A DNA stretch of 64,000 nt. Source: Acetatifactor sp. Its GTDB lineage: Bacteria; Bacillota; Clostridia; Lachnospirales; Lachnospiraceae. The notes beneath the pieces were generated by a model, which worked only from the letters and a program-made list of their open reading frames with translations, made no database searches and was not told where the DNA came from. The stretch lies in contig JAILLF010000031.1 of assembly GCA_024693365.1 (NCBI GenBank), positions 1 through 64,000 of the forward strand, in the 5' to 3' direction. This document shows positions 8,485 through 15,287 of the stretch, piece after piece. The position numbers were made by a program, and so were the translations under genes. Within the stretch, counting starts at the first letter, position 1, and the number at the start of each line of letters is the position of its first letter.

Positions 8485-8511
8485 GTCCTCCAATGGGAGG
8501 TTTTTGTCCTC
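8485..8511 (-). promoter_or_regulatory. Putative LytTR-type operator: two direct repeats 21 bp apart
   Basis: Read on the minus strand, GAGGAC occurs twice (+ strand GTCCTC at 8485-8490 and 8506-8511), exactly 21 bp apart, followed by similar bases (AAA, GTT). Direct repeats spaced by two helical turns are how AgrA/LytTR regulators bind. The repeats lie between the histidine kinase gene and the exporter gene at 8401. A weak -10 (TATGCT) follows, as expected for an activated promoter. A CCTCC/GGAGG inverted repeat (8487-8500) overlaps the site. Confidence 0.5.
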
Positions 8512-8523
8512 GAATTGCAAATT

Positions 8524-9867
8524 TTAAGGTAGGGAGAGGGTGGCGACGGCGCGGAACACGTTTCCTTCAAAGGAGGTCTGGAGGGTTCCGTCGTACTTCT
8601 CCGCCGCGGCGCGGGCACTCTTTACGCCAAAGCCGTGAAGGCCAGCCTCCGTCTTTGTGGTGCGAAGCGTCCCCCCTACGCTCACGGGTGCTTTTTCAAA
8701 ACTGTTTTCCACGCGGATCAGGATCATGTGATTAATCCTGCGGATGGTCAGGCTGATAAAGCGTTCGGAAGGGTTTGGAACCTTCTGGGCGGCTTCGATC
8801 GCATTGTCCAGGAGGTTGCCAAGGATGGAGCAAAGGTCAGCGCTCCGAAGCATGGTATTCTTAGGAAATTCAACCTGTGCGGTGAATGGGATCTCGAGGC
8901 CTTTGGCAACGTCAGCCTTGCTGCCGATCAGGTAATCGATCACGTCATCGCCGGTCCAGGAGGTTTTGGACAGGGTATCCGGGCCCGCAAGATCATCCAC
9001 GTAACGCATGGCTTCTTCGTATTGCTCCGTCTGCAAAAGGCGGCGCAGGGCTCCTAAGTGATTCCGGAAGTCGTGAAACAGGCGCGCGTTCATGGAATAG
9101 GCATTCTGAAGCGTGTTGTATTCGCGGGTGATCATCTCGGCCTGCTGGTCCTTAAGCTCCGCAAGCTCGTGCTCCGTCTCGTAGAGGTTCCGGAGCTGGT
9201 AGATGAGGAGGGAAAGAAGGAGTAGGGCGGAGAGGGAGATGCAGGTGTAGTATTGGTCGTCGTCCGGCCGGTAGGGCTCCAGACTTTGCAGACCTATGAC
9301 GCCGAACATGGTGAGCATGAGGAGAACCGTGAAAATGCGGTAGGCGTGCTTGTTGCAGGCCGGCCATCGGAGCGGAAGCAGGATGGTGCCTGAGAGCATA
9401 AGAAATGCGGGCACCAGCGCGGCGATGCTGCCCTGAAGGGAAGCAGTCTCCAGAAAACGGGCGTCGCCGGTAAGTGAGCCAAGTCCGCAGGACGAAAGAA
9501 CGTTCCAGAGCCAAAAGGCGATCTCGCCAAAGATCGCAATAAATAAAGAAAGCCGCAGGTTCTTTTTCCAAAGGAGCACGGCATAAGGCACGACGCAGGT
9601 AACCTCCGCTCCCGCAAGCGCAAACTCCGAAAGAGGAAAGCAGCCAAGGAGCATGCGAAGGAGAAAAGCGGCGCCGGCGCCAAGAAATACCGGAATTGTC
9701 ACGGGATATTTCGGGTTTTGACCGCCGGAAGGGGAAACGCTAGACTGGAGCAGGGAATTCACTTCCAAGCTCTGGTTGCCAACCAGGCGGGATAACAAAA
9801 GCAGGCAAGTGGCAGTTCGCATGGCGCTTGCCAGGGCCTGCAGAAGGTGCGGTAAGAGTTGATTCAT
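8524..9867 (-). CDS. Sensor histidine kinase, AgrC/GHKL type
   Basis: A 447-residue kinase. About six membrane helices occupy residues 1-210, then a coiled linker (YETEHELAELKDQQAEMI). The phosphoacceptor box is HDFRNHL with His265, the AgrC-class form. The GHKL ATPase domain follows: N box (LCSILGNLLDNAIEAAQ), G box (HGFGVKSARAAAEKYDG). It should autophosphorylate and pass phosphate to the response regulator at 9864, whose gene overlaps it by four bases (ATGA). AgrC-class kinases often sense peptides, but no precursor-peptide or AgrB-type gene is visible here, so the signal is unknown. Confidence 0.92.
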   Translation of the reverse strand: MNQLLPHLLQALASAMRTATCLLLLSRLVGNQSLEVNSLLQSSVSPSGGQNPKYPVTIPVFLGAGAAFLLRMLLGCFPLSEFALAGAEVTCVVPYAVLLWKKNLRLSLFIAIFGEIAFWLWNVLSSCGLGSLTGDARFLETASLQGSIAALVPAFLMLSGTILLPLRWPACNKHAYRIFTVLLMLTMFGVIGLQSLEPYRPDDDQYYTCISLSALLLLSLLIYQLRNLYETEHELAELKDQQAEMITREYNTLQNAYSMNARLFHDFRNHLGALRRLLQTEQYEEAMRYVDDLAGPDTLSKTSWTGDDVIDYLIGSKADVAKGLEIPFTAQVEFPKNTMLRSADLCSILGNLLDNAIEAAQKVPNPSERFISLTIRRINHMILIRVENSFEKAPVSVGGTLRTTKTEAGLHGFGVKSARAAAEKYDGTLQTSFEGNVFRAVATLSLP

Positions 9868-10583
9868 AGATGAGCCCCCCAGTACGCGTTAATTTTTTCC
9901 TTGACGCCTGGCAAGTGAGACCTGCTGACGGGAAGGGAAGTGCCGTCCTTTAAGATGGCGCAGCCGTCCTTGATCTGCATGACGTGAATGAGGTTTACGA
10001 TGCAGCCTCTGTCAATAAACAGGAATTCCTCGGCGTTTAGCTCATCGAAGACCTGCTGCAGGGTTTTCCGGACCTGAGAGGTGCCGTCGGCAGTGGTGAT
10101 CATGGCATTCTTTCCGTCCTTGGATACATAGAGGATCTCACGGTAGGGGATGCGCTCTAAGCGGCTGTTCGTCTGGATGGTGTAGAACTTGTCTGCCTCG
10201 AGTGACAAGAGCTTGATCGCATCGGTAATGGCGCCGGGAAGGCGCTTTTCGAGGTCGCTTTTTGGCACGTAGCGGAAAATGGACAGCTCATAGGCATCGA
10301 TTGCAAATTCTACGTGGGAGGTGATAAAGATCATCTTTACGCCTGGAAGAAAGGGCCGGAGCTGCCGTGCCAGGTCCATGCCGGAGATCTCAGGCATTTC
10401 AATGTCCAGAAGGATCAGGTCATAATGAAAATGATCCTCAGAAACGTCGCACAACAGATTTTTGCCATTGACGTAGGTTTGGATTTCGCCGACGACCCCA
10501 GTCTCGGAAAGACAGGCTTTCACCGTCCGTGCGTGGAAATCGATCATGGATTGTTCATCATCACAAATTGCTATGCGGAGCAT
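9864..10583 (-). CDS. LytTR-family response regulator
   Basis: A 239-residue regulator. The receiver domain (1-125) has the acidic pair (CDDE, 7-10), phosphoacceptor Asp60 (DLILLDIEMPEI), switch Thr/Ser (MIFITSH) and Lys (RYVPKSD). A LytTR DNA-binding domain follows (ERIPYREILYVSKDGKNAMIT ... FIDRGCIVNLIHVMQIKDGCAILKDGTSLPVSRSHL). It acts with the overlapping kinase gene. The 21-bp-spaced repeats upstream of the exporter genes at 8485-8511 are its most likely target. It has a consensus promoter of its own. Confidence 0.95.
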   Translation of the reverse strand: MLRIAICDDEQSMIDFHARTVKACLSETGVVGEIQTYVNGKNLLCDVSEDHFHYDLILLDIEMPEISGMDLARQLRPFLPGVKMIFITSHVEFAIDAYELSIFRYVPKSDLEKRLPGAITDAIKLLSLEADKFYTIQTNSRLERIPYREILYVSKDGKNAMITTADGTSQVRKTLQQVFDELNAEEFLFIDRGCIVNLIHVMQIKDGCAILKDGTSLPVSRSHLPGVKEKINAYWGAHL

Positions 10584-10617
10584 GCGTTAAACCTCGTATC
10601 TTAAAGATTTCTGATTC

Positions 10618-10646
10618 ATTATAGCTTATCCAAGGCGAGATTTCAA
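10618..10646 (-). promoter_or_regulatory. Promoter of the two-component operon
   Basis: On the minus strand TTGAAA (10646-10641), 17 bases, TATAAT (10623-10618). It lies 35 bases upstream of the response regulator start and is divergent from the promoter at 10666. Confidence 0.85.
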
Positions 10647-10665
10647 TTGGAAAAGGGAGTTGGAA

Positions 10666-10694
10666 TTGACGGGAAAGGGGAGCTTTGATATACT
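10666..10694 (+). promoter_or_regulatory. Promoter of the CoA-transferase gene
   Basis: TTGACG (10666-10671), 17 bases, TATACT (10689-10694). The expected transcription start near 10701 rules out the in-frame ATG at 10704 and supports the start at 10746. Confidence 0.85.
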
Positions 10695-10745
10695 TCTATA
10701 CATATGAATGCAGACAGTTATTTACGAAAGAGACAGGAGAGGAAC

Positions 10746-12266
10746 ATGTACAAGATTATGACGGCCGATGAGGCAATGGATCTGATAAAGGACGGGGACG
10801 TGATCGCGCTGAATTCCTTTCTGGGAATCGACAATCCCGTGGAGCTGCATGAAGCGTTGTATAAGCGCTATCACGCAACTGGGAGCCCGAAGCACCTGAC
10901 CGCGATCTCGAGCGCGGGCTTTGGCGTCTGGGACGAGAACCGCGCGGCAGAAGGATACATCCGGGAGGGCGCGGTGGACAAGATCATCTGCGGACACTTT
11001 GGCGCGATGTACAGCACGAAAAAGCTTGTGCTGGAGGATCGGTTTGAGGCATATAACCTGCCGCTGGGATGCATTTCCCACGCGATCCGGGCGCAGGCAG
11101 GCGGTCTTCCGGGCGCACTCTCAAAGGTAGGCTTGGATATTTTCGTGGATCCAAGAATGGAGGGACCCGGAATCAACGGAATTTCCAAGGATGATTCCCT
11201 GGTGAAATACGTGGAGCTGGACGGGGAGGAGTTCCTGTATTATAAGCTGCCTCGCATTACCGTTGCCATCATAAAGGGCACGTGCGCCGACCGGAAGGGT
11301 AACATTTCCTTTGACGACATGTTTACGGCGGGGGATGCTTTGTCCATCAGCCAGGCGGTCAAGGCCAACGGCGGAAAGGTCATCGTTCAGGTGGACCGGC
11401 TTGTGGTGAAGACCTCGAGACCCCACAGTACCATCATTCCCGGATGCCTTGTCGACGCGATCGTGGAGATTCCTCCTGAGCCCCGGCACGCGGCCTATGA
11501 GTCACTAACCGGAAGCTTTGAGATTCCGTATACGCAGTGGCAGGATTGGGCAGAAATGCTGGAAAAGCGCACGATGACGAAGAGCGTCGTGAATGCAAGC
11601 GCTGAAATTATTGGAAAGAGGGCGGCTTTGGAGCTGAAGCCGGATGACATTGTGAACATCGGCGTGGGCATCCCGGAGACCGTGACGAAATATGCGCGGG
11701 AGAACGGGATCCTTGATAAGATCACGCTGACCGTCGAATCCGGCGGCGTGGGAGGCTTCCCGGCATCCGGCAAGGTGTTTGGGGCCGTGATCGGTGCAGA
11801 CTCCATCTATGACATGGCAAATCAGTTTGACCTGTATGACAATGGCGGTCTCGACGTCTGCTTCATGGGCGGCATTGAGGTGGACCGCTTTGGCAACGTC
11901 AATGCACACAAGGGCCCGGGAGCGTTTGCCGGCGTGGGCGGTTTTGCCAACATCACTGCAAAGACGGCGACGGTGGTGTTCTGTCTCACCTTTAACACCA
12001 AGGGACTTGCGGTGGAAGAGAAGGACGGTAAGGTCACAATTCGGCAGGAGGGCGAGATCGCGAAGTTTGTGGACCGCGTAAAGAGCGTGAGCTTCTCCGC
12101 AAAGCGCGCCCGGGAGAATGGCCAGAGAGTCATCTACGTGACGGAACGATGCGTGTTCGAGCTGGGAGAAAAGGGGTTGAGGCTCGTTGAGGTGTATCCA
12201 GGCATTGACGCGCAGAGGGATATTGTAAAGCGTCTGCCATTCGAAGTGGAAGTGGCGGAATATTGA
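10746..12266 (+). CDS. Acyl-CoA:acetate/3-ketoacid CoA transferase (fused alpha-beta)
   Basis: A 506-residue class I CoA-transferase in which the alpha half (about 1-280) and beta half (about 290-506) are fused, as in propionate CoA-transferase and E. coli YdiF. The catalytic Glu is seen in TVESGGVGGFP at residue 331, where the enzyme forms its glutamyl-CoA intermediate. The start at 10746 has CAGGAGAGG upstream. It moves CoA between short-chain acids such as acetate, propionate, butyrate or lactate and fits fermentative acid metabolism. Which acids it prefers cannot be told from the sequence. It is monocistronic as far as visible, with no terminator recognised after it apart from a hairpin at 12290-12311. 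Confidence 0.92.
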   Translation: MYKIMTADEAMDLIKDGDVIALNSFLGIDNPVELHEALYKRYHATGSPKHLTAISSAGFGVWDENRAAEGYIREGAVDKIICGHFGAMYSTKKLVLEDRFEAYNLPLGCISHAIRAQAGGLPGALSKVGLDIFVDPRMEGPGINGISKDDSLVKYVELDGEEFLYYKLPRITVAIIKGTCADRKGNISFDDMFTAGDALSISQAVKANGGKVIVQVDRLVVKTSRPHSTIIPGCLVDAIVEIPPEPRHAAYESLTGSFEIPYTQWQDWAEMLEKRTMTKSVVNASAEIIGKRAALELKPDDIVNIGVGIPETVTKYARENGILDKITLTVESGGVGGFPASGKVFGAVIGADSIYDMANQFDLYDNGGLDVCFMGGIEVDRFGNVNAHKGPGAFAGVGGFANITAKTATVVFCLTFNTKGLAVEEKDGKVTIRQEGEIAKFVDRVKSVSFSAKRARENGQRVIYVTERCVFELGEKGLRLVEVYPGIDAQRDIVKRLPFEVEVAEY

Positions 12267-12289
12267 TAAAATATGGCTTTAAGACGTGA

Positions 12290-12311
12290 TCACTGCTTCG
12301 ACTCGCAGTGA
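12290..12311 (+). other. Hairpin in the 12267-12417 intergenic stretch
   Basis: TCACTGC (12290-12296) and GCAGTGA (12305-12311) form a perfect 7-bp stem without a T-run. A second inverted pair, AGGCTGCG (12358-12365) and CGCAGCCT (12388-12395), lies in what would be the leader of the lipoprotein gene, downstream of a TATAAT at 12341-12346. No -35 is clear. This may be a weak terminator followed by a structured leader. Confidence 0.35.
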
Positions 12312-12417
12312 GGACTCAAATCCGTAGCCGTTAATTCCGATATAATTATTGCTACGCAGGCTGCGGTTTTTGTCCGATAAGGTAGATCGCAGCCTTATTC
12401 AAGAAAAGAGGGAAATT

Positions 12418-13065
12418 ATGAAAAGTCGTTTGTTTTTTGCCTTGATGGCAAGCTTGTGTCTGTTGGCGGCCTGTGAAAATCATTCAGGAAAAGAAGTGGA
12501 CACCGAAGAACTGATATCGGTCATGGAATCGTCAGTTGGAAGCCTCTCCGGAGCGGATGAGGGTCAGAAGGAGACGGTTGGAGAAGAGACAAAGCCTACG
12601 GAGGAATCCTCGCAAGCACTTCAGGAATCTGAGAGCACGCAAACGGAGACGCCGGAGGCGGTTACCGAGAGCTCTGAGGCGGCATCGCAGGAGACTAAGC
12701 AATCGGAAGCTTCGAAGGCGGAAGCTAAGGAGACAAAGCAGTCGGAAGCTTCAGGGGCGGAAGCTAAGGAGACGAAGCAGTCGGAAGCTTCAGGGGCGGA
12801 GGCTAAGGAGACAAAGCAGTCGGAAGCTTCAGGGGCGGAGGCTAATGAGACAAAAACGTCGGAAGCATCTCAACCAGAGTCTTCGGAGGAGAGTTCAGCT
12901 GCCATGGAGAGTTCCGCGACGGTTTCTTCGGAATCGGAAAGTGGATCGTTAAGCTCGGAAGAAACGCCTTCCGGAAATGCGGAGGAGTCTTCAGCCGAGT
13001 CTGCGGAGGAAGTGTCTGAGGAGTCAGGTGTGTTCATCGAGATGCCATTGATACCGCTAAATTGA
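12418..13065 (+). CDS. Ser/Glu/Ala-rich repeat lipoprotein
   Basis: A 215-residue protein starting at 12418 behind AGAGGG. Its signal peptide MKSRLFFALMASLCLLAAC ends in a clear lipobox (LLAAC), so Cys19 is the predicted lipidated residue. The rest is low-complexity Ser, Glu, Thr and Ala. A 13-residue unit (ETKQSEASGAEAK; 39 bp in DNA, about 12690-12860) is repeated four times and then decays. The tail ends in a short hydrophobic stretch (GVFIEMPLIPLN) unlike the rest. No enzyme fold is expected. It lies 17 bases before the PqqD-like gene and is probably the first gene of that operon, which suggests a link with the modification genes. Whether it is a substrate of the kinase is speculation. 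Confidence 0.75.
   Translation: MKSRLFFALMASLCLLAACENHSGKEVDTEELISVMESSVGSLSGADEGQKETVGEETKPTEESSQALQESESTQTETPEAVTESSEAASQETKQSEASKAEAKETKQSEASGAEAKETKQSEASGAEAKETKQSEASGAEANETKTSEASQPESSEESSAAMESSATVSSESESGSLSSEETPSGNAEESSAESAEEVSEESGVFIEMPLIPLN
12690..12860 (+). repeat. 39-bp in-frame tandem repeat inside the lipoprotein gene
   Basis: Four near-identical 39-bp units encode ETKQSEAS(G/K)AEA(K/N); the copies differ by a few silent or single-residue changes. This length is prone to slippage, so copy number may vary between strains. Confidence 0.85.
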
Positions 13066-13082
13066 TCTGAGGAGGGGGCAAA

Positions 13083-13346
13083 ATGAAACTGAATCCCAGC
13101 TTTCTTACCCACGTGACCAAGGGAGAGCATTATTTGATCGCCATGGGTGACGTGAAATTCAAGGGCATTGTGAAAAATAATAAGACGGCTGCCTTTATTG
13201 TGGAATGTCTGAAGCAGGACGTGACGGAAGAGGCCATTGTTAAAAGGTTAATGGAGGAATATTCCGAGGCTGATCCCGAGATCGTAAGACGCGACGTGGG
13301 GAACGTCATTGGGAAACTCCGGAGTATTGGAGCAATTGTGGAATGA
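13083..13346 (+). CDS. PqqD-family peptide-binding protein (RRE domain)
   Basis: An 87-residue protein starting at 13083 behind GAGGAGGGGG. The pattern fits PqqD: an N-terminal strand pair (AMGDVKFKGIVKNNKTAAFIVECLK), a winged-helix core with 'VTEEAIVKRLMEEY', and a C-terminal helix (IVRRDVGNVIGKLRSIGAIVE). PqqD domains bind the leader of ribosomally made peptides and present it to modifying enzymes. The stop overlaps the next start by four bases (ATGA). It is part of a PqqD/nucleotidyltransferase/HprK set known from lasso-peptide and related clusters. No radical SAM, cyclase or peptidase gene is nearby. Confidence 0.85.
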   Translation: MKLNPSFLTHVTKGEHYLIAMGDVKFKGIVKNNKTAAFIVECLKQDVTEEAIVKRLMEEYSEADPEIVRRDVGNVIGKLRSIGAIVE

Positions 13347-14458
13347 ATGATATTTCAAGGGATTTGATCTATCTTCTGTCATGCGCCGTCAATGAAGTGA
13401 CTCCGGATGCCGCAAGAGTTCAGGCAATGGATCTGGAGAAGGTTTGGGAATTTGCGAAATTCCACATGGTGACGGGGGCAACGTGCATTGCATTGGAACG
13501 CGCCGGCGTGAAGCGCAAGGAGTTTCATGAGGCGCTTAGTAAGGCCGTTCGCAAAAACATATGCTTTGATCTTGAGAGGCAAGCCATTTTTGATGCTTTT
13601 GAGGAGTGGGGAATATGGTATTTGCCGATGAAGGGGATCATACTAAAGGAGCTTTATCCTGAAAACGGCATGAGGCAGATGTCAGATAATGACGTGCTCT
13701 GCGATGCCGACAAGATGGAGGAAGTCAGGAAGATCATGCTGGCACGCGGATATACGAAGAAGGGTGCCGGAAAAGGAAATCATGACGTGTATTTAAAGGC
13801 TCCGATGCTGAATTTTGAGATGCACAGATCCTTGTTCGCCACTAGGCATGCCAAGGTTTTCCGGGATTATTACGCCGACGTAAAACGTTTAATGATCAAA
13901 GACGAAAACCGAGGTTATGAATATCGCCTGTCAGACGAGGATTTTTACGTTTATTTTACGGTGCACGAACGAAAGCATAAGGACTTTAGCGGGATTGGCA
14001 TCAGAACTCTCTTGGACAGATACGTGTTCTTGAAGGAGAAGGGGGACTCCCTTGACTGGAACTACGTAGAAGAGCAAGAGAGCTTGTTGGAGATAAAGGA
14101 GTTTGAAATCGAGCGCCGCAAACTGGCCATGAACCTTTTCTCTGGTGAGACGGTTCCGGAACTTGCGGCGGAAGATGAGATCATTCTTACGGAGTATCTT
14201 GGGGCTGGGGCAAACGGAAACATGGATTTGCTGATTCAAAAGAAACTGGAAAAAATGTCTAAGCCCCGGTTTGTGCTGGAATGCTTTTTCCCTAAAATGG
14301 AATACATGAAAAGGTCAGTGCCTTTTGTGGATAAATGGCCCTGGCTCTATCCGGCGGGCGTGGTCTTCCGGTGGGGACGGATATTGATTAAAAGAAAGGG
14401 CATCGTGTCGCGTGTTTTGAGGGCACTGAATAAAAAACAAAATGACAAGAAGGTATAG
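13343..14458 (+). CDS. Nucleotidyltransferase family protein (NTP_transf_5-like)
   Basis: A 371-residue protein of the 'uncharacterised nucleotidyltransferase' family. The diagnostic stretch is at about 91-116: WYLPMKGIILKELYP, then GMRQMSDNDVL, giving the LKG...YP...R..D-x-D pattern whose acids should bind metal and nucleotide. A long helical C-terminal half follows. In peptide-modification clusters such proteins occur with PqqD and HprK-like kinases, but the reaction is not generally established. It is coupled to the PqqD gene (4-base overlap) and overlaps the kinase gene by 17 bases, so all three are made together. Confidence 0.8.
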   Translation: MNDISRDLIYLLSCAVNEVTPDAARVQAMDLEKVWEFAKFHMVTGATCIALERAGVKRKEFHEALSKAVRKNICFDLERQAIFDAFEEWGIWYLPMKGIILKELYPENGMRQMSDNDVLCDADKMEEVRKIMLARGYTKKGAGKGNHDVYLKAPMLNFEMHRSLFATRHAKVFRDYYADVKRLMIKDENRGYEYRLSDEDFYVYFTVHERKHKDFSGIGIRTLLDRYVFLKEKGDSLDWNYVEEQESLLEIKEFEIERRKLAMNLFSGETVPELAAEDEIILTEYLGAGANGNMDLLIQKKLEKMSKPRFVLECFFPKMEYMKRSVPFVDKWPWLYPAGVVFRWGRILIKRKGIVSRVLRALNKKQNDKKV

Positions 14459-15170
14459 GATCGCAGGTAAGGTCGTGGAAGTGAATTCCATGCATGATAA
14501 AGTTCATGAATATTGTGCGGATTACGTTACGGAGGATCCGGCAGATTATTCCGTGGTGACAACGCAAGCCGACGTCGAATACGAACGTGCCAAGAGCAAG
14601 AGCGAGACGGAGTTCGAGGGCGGTCAGCCAGTGGAATATCCGGATGATTATCTGGAAGAATTGGCCGTTTACCGCAAGATTGCGAAAAAGATGCTGGAAT
14701 ATGACGTGCTTTTGTTTCATGGCTCCGTGATCGCCGTGGACGGGAAAGCTTATCTCTTTACGGCAAAGAGCGGCACGGGAAAGTCAACGCACGCAAGGCT
14801 TTGGAGAAAATATTTCGGAGAGCGGGCCGTCATGGTCAATGATGACAAGCCGCTTTTGGGGATTCAGGGCGACCACGTCATTGCCTACGGTACGCCATAT
14901 AATGGCAAGCACCGCTTGGGAGCCAATATCGCGGTTCCGCTGAAGGCAATCTGTATTTTGACGCGGGCTGCGGAGAATCACGTGGAGCAGATCACGAAGG
15001 GACAGGCATATGCCATGCTCTTACAGCAGTCATACCGTCCTGAAGACGAAGCGGGAATGCGCAAGGTGCTAACGCTGTTGGACGCGCTCTCGGAACGCGT
15101 AAAGCTATATCGCCTTGGATGCAACATGGATCTTGAGGCGGCGAAGATCGCATATGAAGGCATGCAGTAG
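14442..15170 (+). CDS. HprK-like serine kinase (orphan, peptide-cluster type)
   Basis: A 242-residue protein related to HPr kinase and phosphoenolpyruvate carboxykinase. Walker A is AKSGTGKST in the stretch YLFTAKSGTGKSTHARLW (about 108-116), followed by VNDDKPLL, the metal-binding acid pair. It lacks the N-terminal domain of true HPr kinase, so it is not the central carbon-catabolite HprK. Relatives in lasso-peptide clusters phosphorylate a Ser of the precursor. Here it closes the lipoprotein/PqqD/nucleotidyltransferase operon. The stop codon lies inside the stem of a terminator. No precursor peptide is evident, so its target is unknown. Confidence 0.82.
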   Translation: MTRRYRIAGKVVEVNSMHDKVHEYCADYVTEDPADYSVVTTQADVEYERAKSKSETEFEGGQPVEYPDDYLEELAVYRKIAKKMLEYDVLLFHGSVIAVDGKAYLFTAKSGTGKSTHARLWRKYFGERAVMVNDDKPLLGIQGDHVIAYGTPYNGKHRLGANIAVPLKAICILTRAAENHVEQITKGQAYAMLLQQSYRPEDEAGMRKVLTLLDALSERVKLYRLGCNMDLEAAKIAYEGMQ

Positions 15171-15194
15171 ATAAAGTCTGCTGCATGCTTTTTT
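15160..15194 (+). terminator. Terminator of the PqqD/HprK operon
   Basis: GCATGCAG (15160-15167) and CTGCATGC (15181-15188) form an 8-bp stem followed by six T. The stem starts inside the kinase coding sequence. Confidence 0.85.
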
Positions 15195-15209
15195 GTGTAA
15201 AAACGGAAA

Positions 15210-15238
15210 TTGACGAAGGCGGAGAGGTTTGGTATACT
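15210..15238 (+). promoter_or_regulatory. Promoter of the P-type ATPase gene
   Basis: TTGACG (15210-15215), 17 bases, TATACT (15233-15238) with TGG just before the -10. Confidence 0.88.
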
Positions 15239-15287
15239 GTTCTTTGAGTCTTTTATTATTACAAAAAAATAGGAGAGGAAAAACAAA

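Noticed and set aside
12281..12330. tRNA-like stretch near CTTCGACTCGCAGTGAGGACTC
   Set aside because: No cloverleaf can be built: there is no acceptor stem, no GTTCGA T-loop, and the hairpin is isolated.
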